Source: Scytonematopsis contorta HA4267-MV1 (GTDB taxonomy: Bacteria > Cyanobacteriota > Cyanobacteriia > Cyanobacteriales > Nostocaceae). Taken from it: 64,000 nt of DNA. The number at the start of each line of letters is the position of its first letter. The first letter of the stretch is position 1. This document shows, in pieces, positions 16,247 through 25,010 of the stretch. The translations under genes and the position numbers were made by a program. The DNA lies in NCBI GenBank assembly GCA_019359035.1, contig JAHHIC010000066.1:341953-405952 (forward strand), given 5' to 3'. The notes below the pieces were generated by a model, which was not told the origin of the DNA, made no database searches, and worked only from the letters and a program-made list of their open reading frames with translations.

Positions 16247-16678
16247 CACTTGATATATACAGTTGCTATTTCGTAGTTGTAGCGGACTTTGTTGGGTTAT
16301 GCCGAAGCGGCACGCTACGCGAACGCAAAGCCTCAACCCAACCTAGAAAATCTCTTAACCGAGCAGTATTGGCTCGCTACCGACAACAAACGAGCAAGAT
16401 GCTCGCACTACAATAAGTGATTGGATATTTTTTTATTTGGAAGTTTCTTAAAGAATTTTTAGCAACCAACTTGCCGCAGCAGATGATGCTGGCAGGATTC
16501 ACTTTTCGATAATTATTGCACTTTGTAAATATTACGAAATGTTATTTTTTAATATTTAAAAAATAAAAAACATTAGTCAACTAAAAATTCACTCGTAGTA
16601 TAAGTAATAGCAGTTTCTTACTTAATTACTTCAGGAATTCATAAATAGTATAGATAGAGATATTTGAGAAAAATTATT
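16247..16678. other. Intergenic, dispersed repeats only
   Basis: Contains a TTGGGTTATGCCGAAGCGGC...CCTCAACCCAACC element (about 16289-16343) and a CGAGCAAGATGCTCGCACTA unit (about 16392), the same as the array at 31505. No coding region recognised. Confidence 0.5.
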
Positions 16679-17095
16679 ATGTCAGCAATCCAACCCCCAA
16701 ATCAAGCTCATCAGCTACCTCCACAAGAAATTCTCATGCAAATGATAACCAGTGCCTGGGTAAGCCAATCAATTTATGTGGCTGCGAAAGTGGGAGTAGC
16801 TGATTTACTGAAAGATGGCAGCAAAAGTGCATCAGAGCTAGCAAAATCTCTAAATGTAAATGCTGATGCTATAATAGATAATGGCAAACTTTTGGTTATT
16901 GAGACCGTTATTCCAGGTGCTAACCAACCCTCTATAGGCAAATTCCTAGACATTGAAATGCTATTGATGACTAGCGGTGGACGGGAAAGAACAGCGGAAG
17001 AATTTCAAGAACTCTTTGCTAAAGGGGGATTTGAATTAACGAATATCATCCCCACCCCATCACCAATCAGCATTATTGAAGGGATTAAAAAATAA
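16679..17095 (+). pseudogene. Methyltransferase gene with internal deletion
   Basis: The 138-residue frame starts MSAIQPPNQAHQLPPQEILM and continues with the N-terminal dimerisation helices of the small-molecule O-methyltransferase family (SAWVSQSIYVAAKVGVADLL). After NADAI it jumps to the C-terminal part (IDNGKLLVIETVIPG, SGGRERTAEEFQELFAKGGF). About 190 residues, including the winged helix and the whole SAM-binding Rossmann core, are missing, yet the frame is open. It cannot be an active methyltransferase. A TTG at 16664 is an alternative start. Confidence 0.8.
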
Positions 17096-17160
17096 CGGAT
17101 GCAAACTGCGGCTGTTAAGATTTAAATCAAAATAGAAAAGGTGAGCAAGCTAGGCTAAAC

Positions 17161-17427
17161 ATGAGTATTACATTAACATCAGAGCAAGAAAAAATAGTTC
17201 AAGATTTGCTTGCGACAGGCAAATTTAACACTATAGGCGATGTCATTCAAGCCGCTTTGCATCTGCTTGAACAAGAGAGCTATTCGTATCAAGTATGGGT
17301 TGAGGAAACCAAAGAAAAGCTTGATGAAGGCATCGCATCACTTGAGCGAGGTGAAGGAATTGATGGTGAGACCTTTGTGAATCAACTCTTAACAGATTTG
17401 CAACAGGTGAAAGAGTCTCAAAAATGA
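17161..17427 (+). CDS. parD: ParD-like antitoxin
   Basis: An 88-residue ribbon-helix-helix type protein: SITLTSEQEKIVQDLLATGKF, then NTIGDVIQAALHLLEQ, the N-terminal DNA-binding pattern of ParD antitoxins, followed by an acidic C-terminal arm that would wrap the toxin. Its stop overlaps the start of the ParE-like gene by 4 bp (ATGA). As in other type II pairs it probably represses its own promoter. Confidence 0.85.
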   Translation: MSITLTSEQEKIVQDLLATGKFNTIGDVIQAALHLLEQESYSYQVWVEETKEKLDEGIASLERGEGIDGETFVNQLLTDLQQVKESQK

Positions 17428-17726
17428 GCCAATATATTATTTCACTACCAGCTTCCCGTGATTTACGGGACATCTCTGAATATTTCGCACAAGAAAATGT
17501 AGAAGCTGGTGAGCGTTTGCTACGAGAATTTAACCACAAGTGCAAACAACTCGCTAATTTTCCCAGTATAGGACGAAAGGATGAAAACCTCCGTCCAGAC
17601 TTGCGAGGAATTCCACTTGGTGGGTATATCATTTTCTATCAAATTACCGATGATGGTATCGAAATTGTCAGAGTTGTCAGTGGTAGACGTGATTTGAAAT
17701 CGATATTCGGAAATCAAGAAGAATAA
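17424..17726 (+). CDS. parE: ParE/RelE-superfamily toxin
   Basis: 100 residues: YIISLPASRDLRDISEYFAQ at the start, LANFPSIGRKDENLRPDLRG in the middle, and the late strand pair IVRVVSGRRDLKSIF, as in ParE toxins. ParE proteins inhibit gyrase, while close RelE relatives cut mRNA; which applies is not visible. It overlaps the antitoxin gene by 4 bp and all core elements look intact. Confidence 0.86.
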   Translation: MSQYIISLPASRDLRDISEYFAQENVEAGERLLREFNHKCKQLANFPSIGRKDENLRPDLRGIPLGGYIIFYQITDDGIEIVRVVSGRRDLKSIFGNQEE

Positions 17727-17787
17727 ATCGGAAAATGTTTTCTTAATGCTTAAGCAATTACAGACTGAGGCTGATTTGTCTCAATAG

Positions 17788-17880
17788 TTGGTGGAGATGG
17801 GTGTAGCAAAGGAAGACATTATTTTGGGTTTGCATCCACCCTATAAGCGTCCTTATACAGGGTATGGAGTTTCTTTATGA
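17788..17880 (+). pseudogene. 3' fragment of a xisI-type gene
   Basis: The frame from 17788 reads LVEMGVAKEDIILGLHPPYK, then RPYTGYGVSL and a stop. This is the C-terminal end of XisI, the fdxN-element excision controlling factor family (usual pattern VEAGIPKEDIVLAFH...Y.GYAVA). The rest of the gene is missing. Confidence 0.75.
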
Positions 17881-18128
17881 ATTTCTAGTTCAAATTTAGA
17901 AAAAATTACTAACTGCTTTAATAGTAATTCTACTGGGGTAAAAGCATAAACTGTATTACGTAATCGACACAAAAGAGGATTTTGTGCATGTTCTATTTTT
18001 CCAGACTGACGTCAAAATTTTATCTTAGAGACTTACAAAAAATAATGGGATATTTTTAAATTTGCAAGTCCCTTATTTTCATAGTGACCAGAACCACAAT
18101 CTTAAAATTCAATAAAATTCAACAGTTA

Positions 18129-18152
18129 AGAGACGTTACATGTAACGTCTCT
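18129..18152. repeat. Dispersed AGAGAC palindrome
   Basis: A 24-bp perfect palindrome, AGAGACGTTACA plus its complement, with the same core as the copy inside copA. It lies 19 bp beyond the acsF stop. Confidence 0.85.
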
Positions 18153-18170
18153 ACAGGGTTATCAGAAATA

Positions 18171-19247
18171 TTAACGCACTTCGGAGCGCAATATTTCCGC
18201 ATCAACGGGTGGAATCAAAAACAACCGAAGCATTTGCCATAGTATTGCAATAAAATGCGGTATCCTACGAAACATTTTAACGAATTTCGGGCATTTACTA
18301 TTAGCCATCGCAGCCATTTTGAGATTAGAGTCAGAGCACTTCATCACCCGTCCAAAAAATTCTGGATGATTAGTATCTAAAATCACAGGAAAAGCTTTAG
18401 CCGCAGTCTCATTAGTCTTTTTAATTACTTTCGTGTTGTACTCAAACGGGTCAATACCAATTGCGTAATAAAAATCTCCTCGTTCAATTACCGTCAAAGT
18501 GTGAGTCACAAACACCGTCAACAAAAAGAAGCGAACCCACAACCGCGCTTTCCAGTTATCCCATAATTCTGGTTGTGAACGTAGTAGCGCATCAAAGAAA
18601 TCACCATGTCGGTTTTCGTCCTGACACCAACTATCGAAATAGCGGAACAGCGGATAAAATTGCAGTTCGGGGTGTTTTTCCAAGTGACGATACATTAATA
18701 TGTAACGCCAGTAACCAATTTTCTCCGACAGATAAACTGTGTAAATAATCCATTCTGGGGGGAAAAACGTGTAAGTTCGGTTTTTAGTTAGGAAATTCAA
18801 ATCAAGTGATAGACTAAAGTCCGCCATAGCTTTATTCAAAAATCCAGCGTGACGTGCTTCATCTCGTGCCATATAGCTAAAAGCTTCAGCAAGCAAAGGA
18901 TTTCTATCTTTAAGTTTTCTAGACAACTCTTTAAACAATAGAAAACCAGAAAATTCCGAAGTGCAAGAACGTTCTAAAAAGTCAACAAAAACCAGACGCT
19001 TCTGTTTATCTAAATTTTTCCAAGACTGCTGAAAATTATCATCCCGCACGAAATGATGACGGTTATAATCAGCTTTTAGCTCCGCCACTATCGCTTTTAA
19101 TTCTTCGTCATTCGCCGACAAATCCATGGATGCTACAGCGTCAAAGTCGGTAATGTAAAAGCGGGGTGTTAATAATGTTTCCTTGACAGGTGCTTTCACA
19201 CCCGGCTTGAGTAATTCAGGTTGTGCAGTGTATTCAGAGGTAACCAT
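18171..19247 (-). CDS. acsF: Mg-protoporphyrin IX monomethyl ester oxidative cyclase
   Basis: Di-iron oxygenase that closes ring E of chlorophyll. It is 358 residues, normal for the family. The two iron-binding motifs are ARDEARHAGF and CQDENRHGDF, and the N-terminus (LLTPRFYITDFDAVASMDLS) is typical. Cyanobacteria often have two copies; the one linked with heme oxygenase and hemN (chlA-II type) serves at low oxygen and is activated by ChlR in Synechocystis. Here it faces away from the heme oxygenase and hemN genes, so they do not form one operon. No ChlR-like gene is in the window. Confidence 0.95.
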   Translation of the reverse strand: MVTSEYTAQPELLKPGVKAPVKETLLTPRFYITDFDAVASMDLSANDEELKAIVAELKADYNRHHFVRDDNFQQSWKNLDKQKRLVFVDFLERSCTSEFSGFLLFKELSRKLKDRNPLLAEAFSYMARDEARHAGFLNKAMADFSLSLDLNFLTKNRTYTFFPPEWIIYTVYLSEKIGYWRYILMYRHLEKHPELQFYPLFRYFDSWCQDENRHGDFFDALLRSQPELWDNWKARLWVRFFLLTVFVTHTLTVIERGDFYYAIGIDPFEYNTKVIKKTNETAAKAFPVILDTNHPEFFGRVMKCSDSNLKMAAMANSKCPKFVKMFRRIPHFIAILWQMLRLFLIPPVDAEILRSEVR

Positions 19248-19862
19248 GCGAGTATCAGTAATAATTTTGTCTCTAACAAATTTAGGATTTACGCATGATT
19301 TAATACAAAGACGCCTTATATTTTTGGCGAGATTCCCTTTTCTTAGCTTAATTTAATTATTTAGCATCAGAACCATTATTTTAGCCTAAAACATCAGACA
19401 AATGCTCCGTAACTTTACTCTCTTAACAGAAAAATTTTCTATTACTGATATTTTTTTTACTATATCCTTTCTTGCTAAATGTCTATTTACAGACATATTG
19501 AATTCACCAAACCCAGTTATTTCACTGAGATATATTATTTTTGCAGGAGTGCGATCGCCGCAATATAGATTTATTGAAATCTATGTATAACAAGGCTTTG
19601 GAGAAGAATCCAGTCAAAGTACTCCCTTATTAGCTTGGAGCTACTACACCCACAGTATTTTTACCAAGTTAATTAGTACCTTTATTTAGTCCTTTAGTTT
19701 ATTTGTGCTTGCGACCTTCTTTAAATATACAGTCGAAAGTGTCGGTTCAAAGTCCCTGCGATATCAACCCTAAAAGATTTGAAGCATAAATTTTTGAGAA
19801 ATGTTAGCCAAGTATGGCAAATGGGAATGATATAGATAGATTTCTCTTAGTTATGCTAACGT
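19248..19862. other. Divergent intergenic region upstream of acsF
   Basis: 615 bp without a convincing gene. A HIP1 octamer GCGATCGC lies at 19551. It must carry the acsF promoter and that of the plus-strand LURP-one-like gene, but I cannot point to specific boxes. Confidence 0.4.
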
Positions 19863-20438
19863 ATGCATTATCCTCTGCAAATAAATTTTGATTTGTCAAA
19901 TTCTGGATTATCTGTTGTTGATAATCGCGATAATTTACAGTTTTACGTTAAACAAGAATTTGCTCAACACCAAGAAGCAATTATAATTTTTGCCGATACG
20001 GCGTGTACTCGACCCCTATATTATATTAAAACAGAGCAAGCAACGAATTCTTCTTTACGCTTTGATTTTACAGATGAAAATGGGGTTTCCATTGGTGCAG
20101 TTGAACGTAACAAATCGTTGTGGAAACCACATTACTACGTTTTTGACAGCGAAACCATAAATTTTACGATTCAAGGGAATAATACTTGGCAACAACTTGC
20201 TGGCAGCCTGTTTACAGAAATTCCATTAATTGGGACGTTGAGAGGGTTTGTTTTTTATCCAACTTATTTAGTGATAAACGCTAATGGTTCGGTTATTATG
20301 CGATTAGAGAGAGAGCCTTCGTTCTTTTTACGACAATATACCATCAGAGTATTCGATAAATTAAGCGAGCAAGAAGAAACACAAGTCCTGCTAAGTCTAT
20401 TAAAAATGCTATTTGTAGAAAAAAGTCGTGGTTTTTAA
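19863..20438 (+). CDS. LURP-one-related (tubby-like fold) protein
   Basis: 191 residues with no signal peptide or membrane helix. The pattern FYVKQEF, ADTACTRPLYYIKTEQ, FTDENGVSIGAVERN, SLWKPHYYVFD, TFTIQ-like NFTIQGNNTW and VMRLEREPSF matches cyanobacterial LURP-one-related proteins, relatives of phospholipid scramblases with a tubby C-terminal-like barrel. The biochemical role in bacteria is unknown. It lies between acsF and the heme oxygenase gene without obvious co-transcription. Confidence 0.7.
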   Translation: MHYPLQINFDLSNSGLSVVDNRDNLQFYVKQEFAQHQEAIIIFADTACTRPLYYIKTEQATNSSLRFDFTDENGVSIGAVERNKSLWKPHYYVFDSETINFTIQGNNTWQQLAGSLFTEIPLIGTLRGFVFYPTYLVINANGSVIMRLEREPSFFLRQYTIRVFDKLSEQEETQVLLSLLKMLFVEKSRGF

Positions 20439-20484
20439 CACCCCGCTTTATCTATAAAAATTTGATAACCATATTATCACGCTA

Positions 20485-20640
20485 TCAACCTTCTTTTATC
20501 ATCCAAACTAAAAACCCCAAAATTTGTTCGATAGGAGGTAAGGGGTAATCATTGAAATCTATTGTTACGACTTGTGCTTCTAGTTTTAGAAATCGCCATT
20601 GCGTACCACTTGTGACGCAGCCATAAACAACTTTTATCGG
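20485..20640 (-). pseudogene. 3' remnant of an unidentified cyanobacterial gene
   Basis: The minus strand is open for 51 codons down to a TGA at 20485: PIKVVYGCVTSGTQWRFLKL, then VVTIDFNDYPLPPIEQILGF and a short end. This looks like the conserved C-terminal part of a cyanobacterial hypothetical protein family known to me only by pattern. A stop just upstream and no start show it is a fragment. Confidence 0.55.
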
Positions 20641-21057
20641 CAGGTAAAACTAAGTGAAGAAGAGTACCAACTTGCACAGTTAGCTTATGCGGAAAGATTA
20701 GCTATTGTTTGCACTGGAGATTTAATTAAAAAGAATGAAATATTTATACTATCAAAAGTTAGTAAATTTGCCTTGTATGATAATAAACAAAAGCAAGTGA
20801 AAATTTAATATAGGAATAGCTTGATATTACTTGCTTTGTTAAGAAATTTGAATAGAGCTATAGCCACACTACGATTAGTAGTTAAATAATTGTGGTGCAA
20901 ATCTACATCGCTGAGCAGAACGAGGGGAAAACCAGTCTTTAGAATAGAAATAGGGAAGTTCTGCAATTATCGTTAAAGCCGAATCTTGTAAATGCTGCGT
21001 AAGTCCAACAAAAAAACCACCCCTTAAAAAACAAGTAAGAAAATTAGGGACTAACTA
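20641..21057. other. Intergenic region upstream of heme oxygenase
   Basis: No gene is supported. A 69-codon plus-strand frame beginning with TTG at 20599 is mostly antisense to the fragment at 20485-20640 and matches nothing I know. Confidence 0.4.
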
Positions 21058-21771
21058 ATGAGCAGCAATTTAGCCGTTAAACTGCGTACAGGAACACAAA
21101 AAGCCCACACCGCAGCAGAGAATGTGGGATTTGTAAAATGTTTCCTTAAAGGAGTCGTTACCAAAGACAGCTTCGCAAAAGCTTTGAGTAACTTGTATTT
21201 CGTCTACAGCGAAATGGAAACTGCATTACAACGTCATCAAGGACACTCCGTGGTGAGTAAAATGTATTTCTCCGAACTCAACCGCAAAGGCAGTTTAGAA
21301 AAAGACTTAGAATATTACTATGGTAGCGACTGGCAAAAATTAATTACACCTTCACCTGCAACCCAAGCATACATTTACCGCATTCAGGAAATATCCAACA
21401 ATGCACCAGAGTTATTAATTGCACATGCTTACACACGTTACATGGGTGATTTATCTGGTGGACAAATGTTTGCCAAAATCGCGCAAACAGCTTTGAAACT
21501 AGAAGGAAATCAAGGGATTTCTTTTTATCATTTTGAGCAAATACCAGACAAAAAAGCATTCAAAGATAAATATCGTCAAGCATTAGACTCCGTATCAATA
21601 GACGAAGCGACTGAAGACAGAATAGTAGCGGAAGCAAACAATGCTTTCCGTTTAAATATGCAAGCAGCTCAAGAATTAGATAGCAGCTTAATTCAATCAA
21701 TCGGTGAATCTACGTTTAAGGCATTAACCAGCACCCAAACTCCTGGAAGTACGGAATTAGCTCACACTTGA
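21058..21771 (+). CDS. ho: Heme oxygenase (biliverdin-forming)
   Basis: Opens heme to biliverdin IX-alpha, the precursor of phycobilins, using ferredoxin. 237 residues, the usual length. The axial heme ligand is His17 in KAHTAAEN and the distal helix has GDLSGGQMFAKIA. Linkage with hemN (169 bp downstream, same strand) and an acsF copy points to the low-oxygen isoform (Ho2). The gap to hemN contains a CCCCTTCCC/GGGAAGGGG hairpin and a C-rich tandem tract, so co-transcription is possible but not certain. Confidence 0.95.
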   Translation: MSSNLAVKLRTGTQKAHTAAENVGFVKCFLKGVVTKDSFAKALSNLYFVYSEMETALQRHQGHSVVSKMYFSELNRKGSLEKDLEYYYGSDWQKLITPSPATQAYIYRIQEISNNAPELLIAHAYTRYMGDLSGGQMFAKIAQTALKLEGNQGISFYHFEQIPDKKAFKDKYRQALDSVSIDEATEDRIVAEANNAFRLNMQAAQELDSSLIQSIGESTFKALTSTQTPGSTELAHT

Positions 21772-21794
21772 AGGTTGACTGACCTAACCCCCAA

Positions 21795-21817
21795 CCCCTT
21801 CCCTATAAGGGAAGGGG
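21795..21817. repeat. CCCCTTCCC/GGGAAGGGG hairpin repeat
   Basis: A 9-bp perfect stem with a TATAA loop. Relatives flank other genes, for example at about 46300-46320, 47220-47270 and 47328-47365. Confidence 0.7.
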
Positions 21818-21939
21818 AGTAAGATTTTGTGTTTCACTCAACTGAAAGCCACTATATTCAGTCAGCAGTCCCCAACTACACATTTCCCATTCCCCATTCC
21901 CCACTCCCCATTTACCCTTATTCATTTGGAAGCAATTAA

Positions 21940-23322
21940 ATGGTTTTTCAAGCACCTGGTGTCAACTTTGATGTAAATCTCATCAAAAAGTACGACACAC
22001 CGACACCACGATATACTAGCTACCCCCCTGCTACTGAATTATCCGAAAGTTTCACTCAACAAGACTTTCGGGATGCAATTTCTACTTCCAACGAACGGCA
22101 ATCTCCTCTTTCTTTGTATTTTCATATACCTTTTTGCCAAAGTGCTTGTTATTTTTGCGGCTGCAATGTGGTAATTTCAAATAACAAAGATATTGCTATT
22201 CCTTATCTGGAATATTTAGTCAGAGATATCAAACAAACAGCTTTATTGCTTGATACTTCTAGAAAGGTTAGCCAAATTCACTGGGGTGGTGGAACTCCTA
22301 ACTACTTGAATACAACACAAGTAGAACATTTGTTGAAAAATATAACTAGTAATTTCAACATAGACTCAAATGCAGAAATTTCCATCGAAATTAATCCACG
22401 TTATGTAGATAAAGATTACATTTTTTTCTTGCGGGATATTGGATTTAACCGCATTAGTTTTGGCATTCAAGACTTTAATCCCCAAGTCCAAGCAGCAGTT
22501 AACAGGGTGCAACCTGAAGAAATGTTGTTTAATGTGATGGAATGGATTAGAAAAGCTGAGTTTGAAAGTGTAAATGTAGACCTTATTTATGGTTTACCGT
22601 ATCAAACTCTTCATAGCTTTCAGAAGACAGTGAAAAAAACCATAGAACTTGACCCAGACAGGATTGCGGTATTTAACTTTGCTTATGTTCCTTGGGTAAA
22701 ACCAGTGCAAAAAAATATTTCCCAAGACACCTTACCTACACCACAGGAAAAGTTAGATATTATCCAAATGACAATTGATGAGCTTACCACTAACCAGTAT
22801 TTATTTATTGGTATGGACCACTTTGCTAAATTCGATGACGAGTTAGCAATTGCTCAGCAAAATGGCACATTATGGCGCAATTTCCAAGGTTATACAACCA
22901 ATGCTCAAGCAGAACTTATCGGTTTTGGTGCAACATCTATTAGTATGTTACAAGAAGCCTATGCCCAAAACCATAAGAAATTGAAAGATTATTATCAAGC
23001 AATTGATTCTGGTATTTTACCTATTTGTAAGGGTTTCACACTTAACCAAGATGACATGATTCGACGTGATGTTATTATGTGCATCATGGCTGGTGGTAGG
23101 CTTGAGAAAGAAGATATCGAAGCTAAGTACGGTATCGGCTTTGATGATTATTTTTCTGCTGAACTCCAAACTTTGAAATTATTGGAAGCCGATGGACTAG
23201 TGAATTTATTTTCAAAACAAATAAATATTACCGAAATCGGTAGGCTGCTGGTGAGAAATATTGCTGTTATTTTTGATAACCGCAGTCCTAAGCGGGAACA
23301 AAAATTCTCTCGTGCAATATAA
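21940..23322 (+). CDS. hemN: Oxygen-independent coproporphyrinogen III dehydrogenase
   Basis: Radical SAM enzyme converting coproporphyrinogen III to protoporphyrinogen IX without oxygen. 460 residues. The cluster motif is FCQSACYFCGC (Cys66, 70, 73, with Cys75 as in HemN), followed by the SAM-binding HWGGGTPNYL. The start PTPRYTSYPPA is the conserved N-terminus of true HemN, which separates it from HemW-like proteins. It completes a low-oxygen tetrapyrrole set with acsF and heme oxygenase. Confidence 0.95.
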   Translation: MVFQAPGVNFDVNLIKKYDTPTPRYTSYPPATELSESFTQQDFRDAISTSNERQSPLSLYFHIPFCQSACYFCGCNVVISNNKDIAIPYLEYLVRDIKQTALLLDTSRKVSQIHWGGGTPNYLNTTQVEHLLKNITSNFNIDSNAEISIEINPRYVDKDYIFFLRDIGFNRISFGIQDFNPQVQAAVNRVQPEEMLFNVMEWIRKAEFESVNVDLIYGLPYQTLHSFQKTVKKTIELDPDRIAVFNFAYVPWVKPVQKNISQDTLPTPQEKLDIIQMTIDELTTNQYLFIGMDHFAKFDDELAIAQQNGTLWRNFQGYTTNAQAELIGFGATSISMLQEAYAQNHKKLKDYYQAIDSGILPICKGFTLNQDDMIRRDVIMCIMAGGRLEKEDIEAKYGIGFDDYFSAELQTLKLLEADGLVNLFSKQINITEIGRLLVRNIAVIFDNRSPKREQKFSRAI

Positions 23323-23327
23323 AAAGG

Positions 23328-23357
23328 AAGAAGAAAAAAGGTTAATTTTTTCTTCTT
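23328..23357 (+). terminator. Possible weak terminator after hemN
   Basis: A 12-bp A/G-rich stem (AAGAAGAAAAAA with TTTTTTCTTCTT) with a 6-nt loop directly follows the stop codon. The stem is AT-rich and followed only by a short T run. Confidence 0.4.
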
Positions 23358-23456
23358 TGTTAGTTTTTGAAATGTTTTGTGGGTTGGGCTAAAAAGTCCA
23401 ACTATTTTTTTGTATTCTATTGCCATATACTTTACGAGTAAAATTTCTTAGGTTTG

Positions 23457-23540
23457 TAGTTGCGCTTTAGCGCCACGACAGATAAAAATTGAGGGCTAAA
23501 GCCCAACTACGAACCTTGGGGCTTCAGCCCAACTACGAAC
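23457..23540. repeat. GTAGTTGCGCTT / AACTACGAAC repeat cluster
   Basis: One forward unit (GTAGTTGCGCTTTAGCGC) and two reverse units (GGGCTAAAGCCCAACTAC and GGGCTTCAGCCCAACTAC) lie before the binding-protein gene; same family as 7627-7692. Confidence 0.7.
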
Positions 23541-23573
23541 CTTTGTGGTTTACCTGTGATTCGAGGAGTGAAC

Positions 23574-24479
23574 ATGTATAAAAAATGTGCGGTCGCTTTG
23601 TTGAGTTTAGCTTTTGCTGCAAGTTTACCTGGTGCAGCATTTGCTGAAACGGTGATGCAAAAAGTTGCTCTTACTGGTGTATTGACTGCGGGTACTAGCC
23701 GAGATGCTATTCCTTTTGCCTATGCTGACAAAAATGGCAAGTTGCTGGGTTATTCAGTGGATATGCTGAATCTTATTAAAGGTGACCTAGAAAAGGAACT
23801 AGGTAGAAAAATTCAGTTAAAGCTAGTCGGACTTGCTCCCAAAGAGCGAATACCCAAAATTGTTCAAAATGAAGTGGATATTGTTTGCGACGCAAGCAGT
23901 TTTACTTGGGAACGGGATAAAGTCGTAGATTTTTCTGTGAGTTATAACGTGACTGGGACTCAGCTACTGGTGAAAAAAGACAGTAATTTGGGTACTCCTG
24001 AGTCTTTAGCTGGTAAAAGGGTGGGTGTATTACGCCAAACTACAAATGAAAAGGCGATTAGAAAGCAGCAGCCAAAAGCGCAGATAGTATATGTCAGAGA
24101 CCGAGCACAGGGATATACAGCGCTACAGGAGGGAAAAATTGATGCTCTTGCTTCCGATGGTGTTCTCTTGGAAGGGTGGATGCATACAGCTAAAAACGCA
24201 AGCGATTTTAAAATAGTTCCAGACAGACCCCTGACACGAGAAGGGATTGCTTGTATGGTTCCGGAGAATAACTCCAAGTTTCTTAATTCTGTAAACTTTA
24301 GTCTTATCCGCTTTATGCAAGGGTTTTTGGCGGAAGATAAACGTTATGTTGCTATTTTTGACCGTTGGTTTGGGTTTAATGGGGTAATTCCTTTTAATCG
24401 GGATTTACGGGATTTAGTGATTGAAACTATGCGGTTGGTTATAGAGTCTCGTGAGGAAATCCCTAAGGAACAGTTGTAA
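23574..24479 (+). CDS. Periplasmic amino-acid-type binding protein (SBP family 3)
   Basis: 301 residues from the ATG at 23574, which has a strong GAGGAG site 6 nt upstream. A cleavable signal peptide (LLSLAFAASLPGAAFA) is followed by LTAGTSRDAIPFAYADKNGK, GYSVDMLNLI, IVCDASSFTWERDKVVDFS and GKRVGVLRQTTNEKA, the standard motifs of family 3 solute-binding proteins. No permease or ATPase follows on this strand, so it is an orphan binding component. Ligand unknown; polar amino acids are the family norm. Confidence 0.85.
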   Translation: MYKKCAVALLSLAFAASLPGAAFAETVMQKVALTGVLTAGTSRDAIPFAYADKNGKLLGYSVDMLNLIKGDLEKELGRKIQLKLVGLAPKERIPKIVQNEVDIVCDASSFTWERDKVVDFSVSYNVTGTQLLVKKDSNLGTPESLAGKRVGVLRQTTNEKAIRKQQPKAQIVYVRDRAQGYTALQEGKIDALASDGVLLEGWMHTAKNASDFKIVPDRPLTREGIACMVPENNSKFLNSVNFSLIRFMQGFLAEDKRYVAIFDRWFGFNGVIPFNRDLRDLVIETMRLVIESREEIPKEQL

Positions 24480-24505
24480 CCTGTTTGAAAGACTACCAAA
24501 ATAAT

Positions 24506-24533
24506 GTAGAGACGTGACATGTCACGTCTCTAC
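24506..24533. repeat. Dispersed AGAGAC palindrome, GTGACATGTCAC core
   Basis: A 28-bp perfect palindrome, GTAGAGACGTGACA plus its complement, 27 bp after the binding-protein stop codon. The core differs from the copA copy at two paired positions. Confidence 0.85.
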
Positions 24534-24629
24534 AAGTGTAAATTTCCCTTAATCGACAAATATTAAGTGTGGGGCTATATTGTATGGAATAAACCCGAAT
24601 ATTTCTGGTTCTCCTCCCTACTAACCTTA

Positions 24630-24899
24630 TCAATTATCACCACTGTTTCTTAAACGCAGTAAACGCAAGATTTCCTCAATACTCGCATCTTGATTCCTCG
24701 CGTTACCTTTTAATTCTCTGATATCAGCTTTCACTTGCCTCATATCGGATGTCAACCCAGTTGTTAGAGTTAATAACTGAGATATAGTTAATTGAGTCGT
24801 ACCAATAGTGCTTGTTTGAATTTTAAGATTAGTGACATCTAAAGTTAGCTCATTCAAACGCTCGAAAATATCATCAAATTTATAATCATCAGTCATCAT
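24630..24899 (-). CDS. Small coiled-coil protein, unknown function
   Basis: 89 residues, with heptad-like hydrophobic spacing over most of its length (ERLNELTLDVTNLKIQT, QVKADIRELKGN, IEEILRLLRLR). GAGG lies 6 nt before the ATG. No signal peptide, membrane segment or known domain is visible. Similar short coiled-coil proteins are frequent in cyanobacteria. Confidence 0.6.
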   Translation of the reverse strand: MMTDDYKFDDIFERLNELTLDVTNLKIQTSTIGTTQLTISQLLTLTTGLTSDMRQVKADIRELKGNARNQDASIEEILRLLRLRNSGDN

Positions 24900-25010
24900 T
24901 TGCTACCTCGCTACCAACTTTGCATGTGACAACATTGAATTTTGGTTTGCATCATTTATTATTTTAATAAAAATAAATTATTATGGTTTAATAAATTGAA
25001 GTAAGTTGTG

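Larger units (their letters stand above)
17727..18170. other. Gene remnants between toxin-antitoxin pair and acsF
   Basis: Besides the XisI fragment and the palindrome at 18129, there is an unrecognised minus-strand open stretch of about 55 codons (about 17850-18015) without a start codon, containing NPLLCRLRNTVYAFTPVELL. It may be a leftover of another gene. Confidence 0.35.

Noticed and set aside
20599..20808. Plus-strand frame of 69 codons starting with TTG
   Set aside because: Partly antisense to a recognisable C-terminal gene fragment, weak start and no ribosome-binding site.
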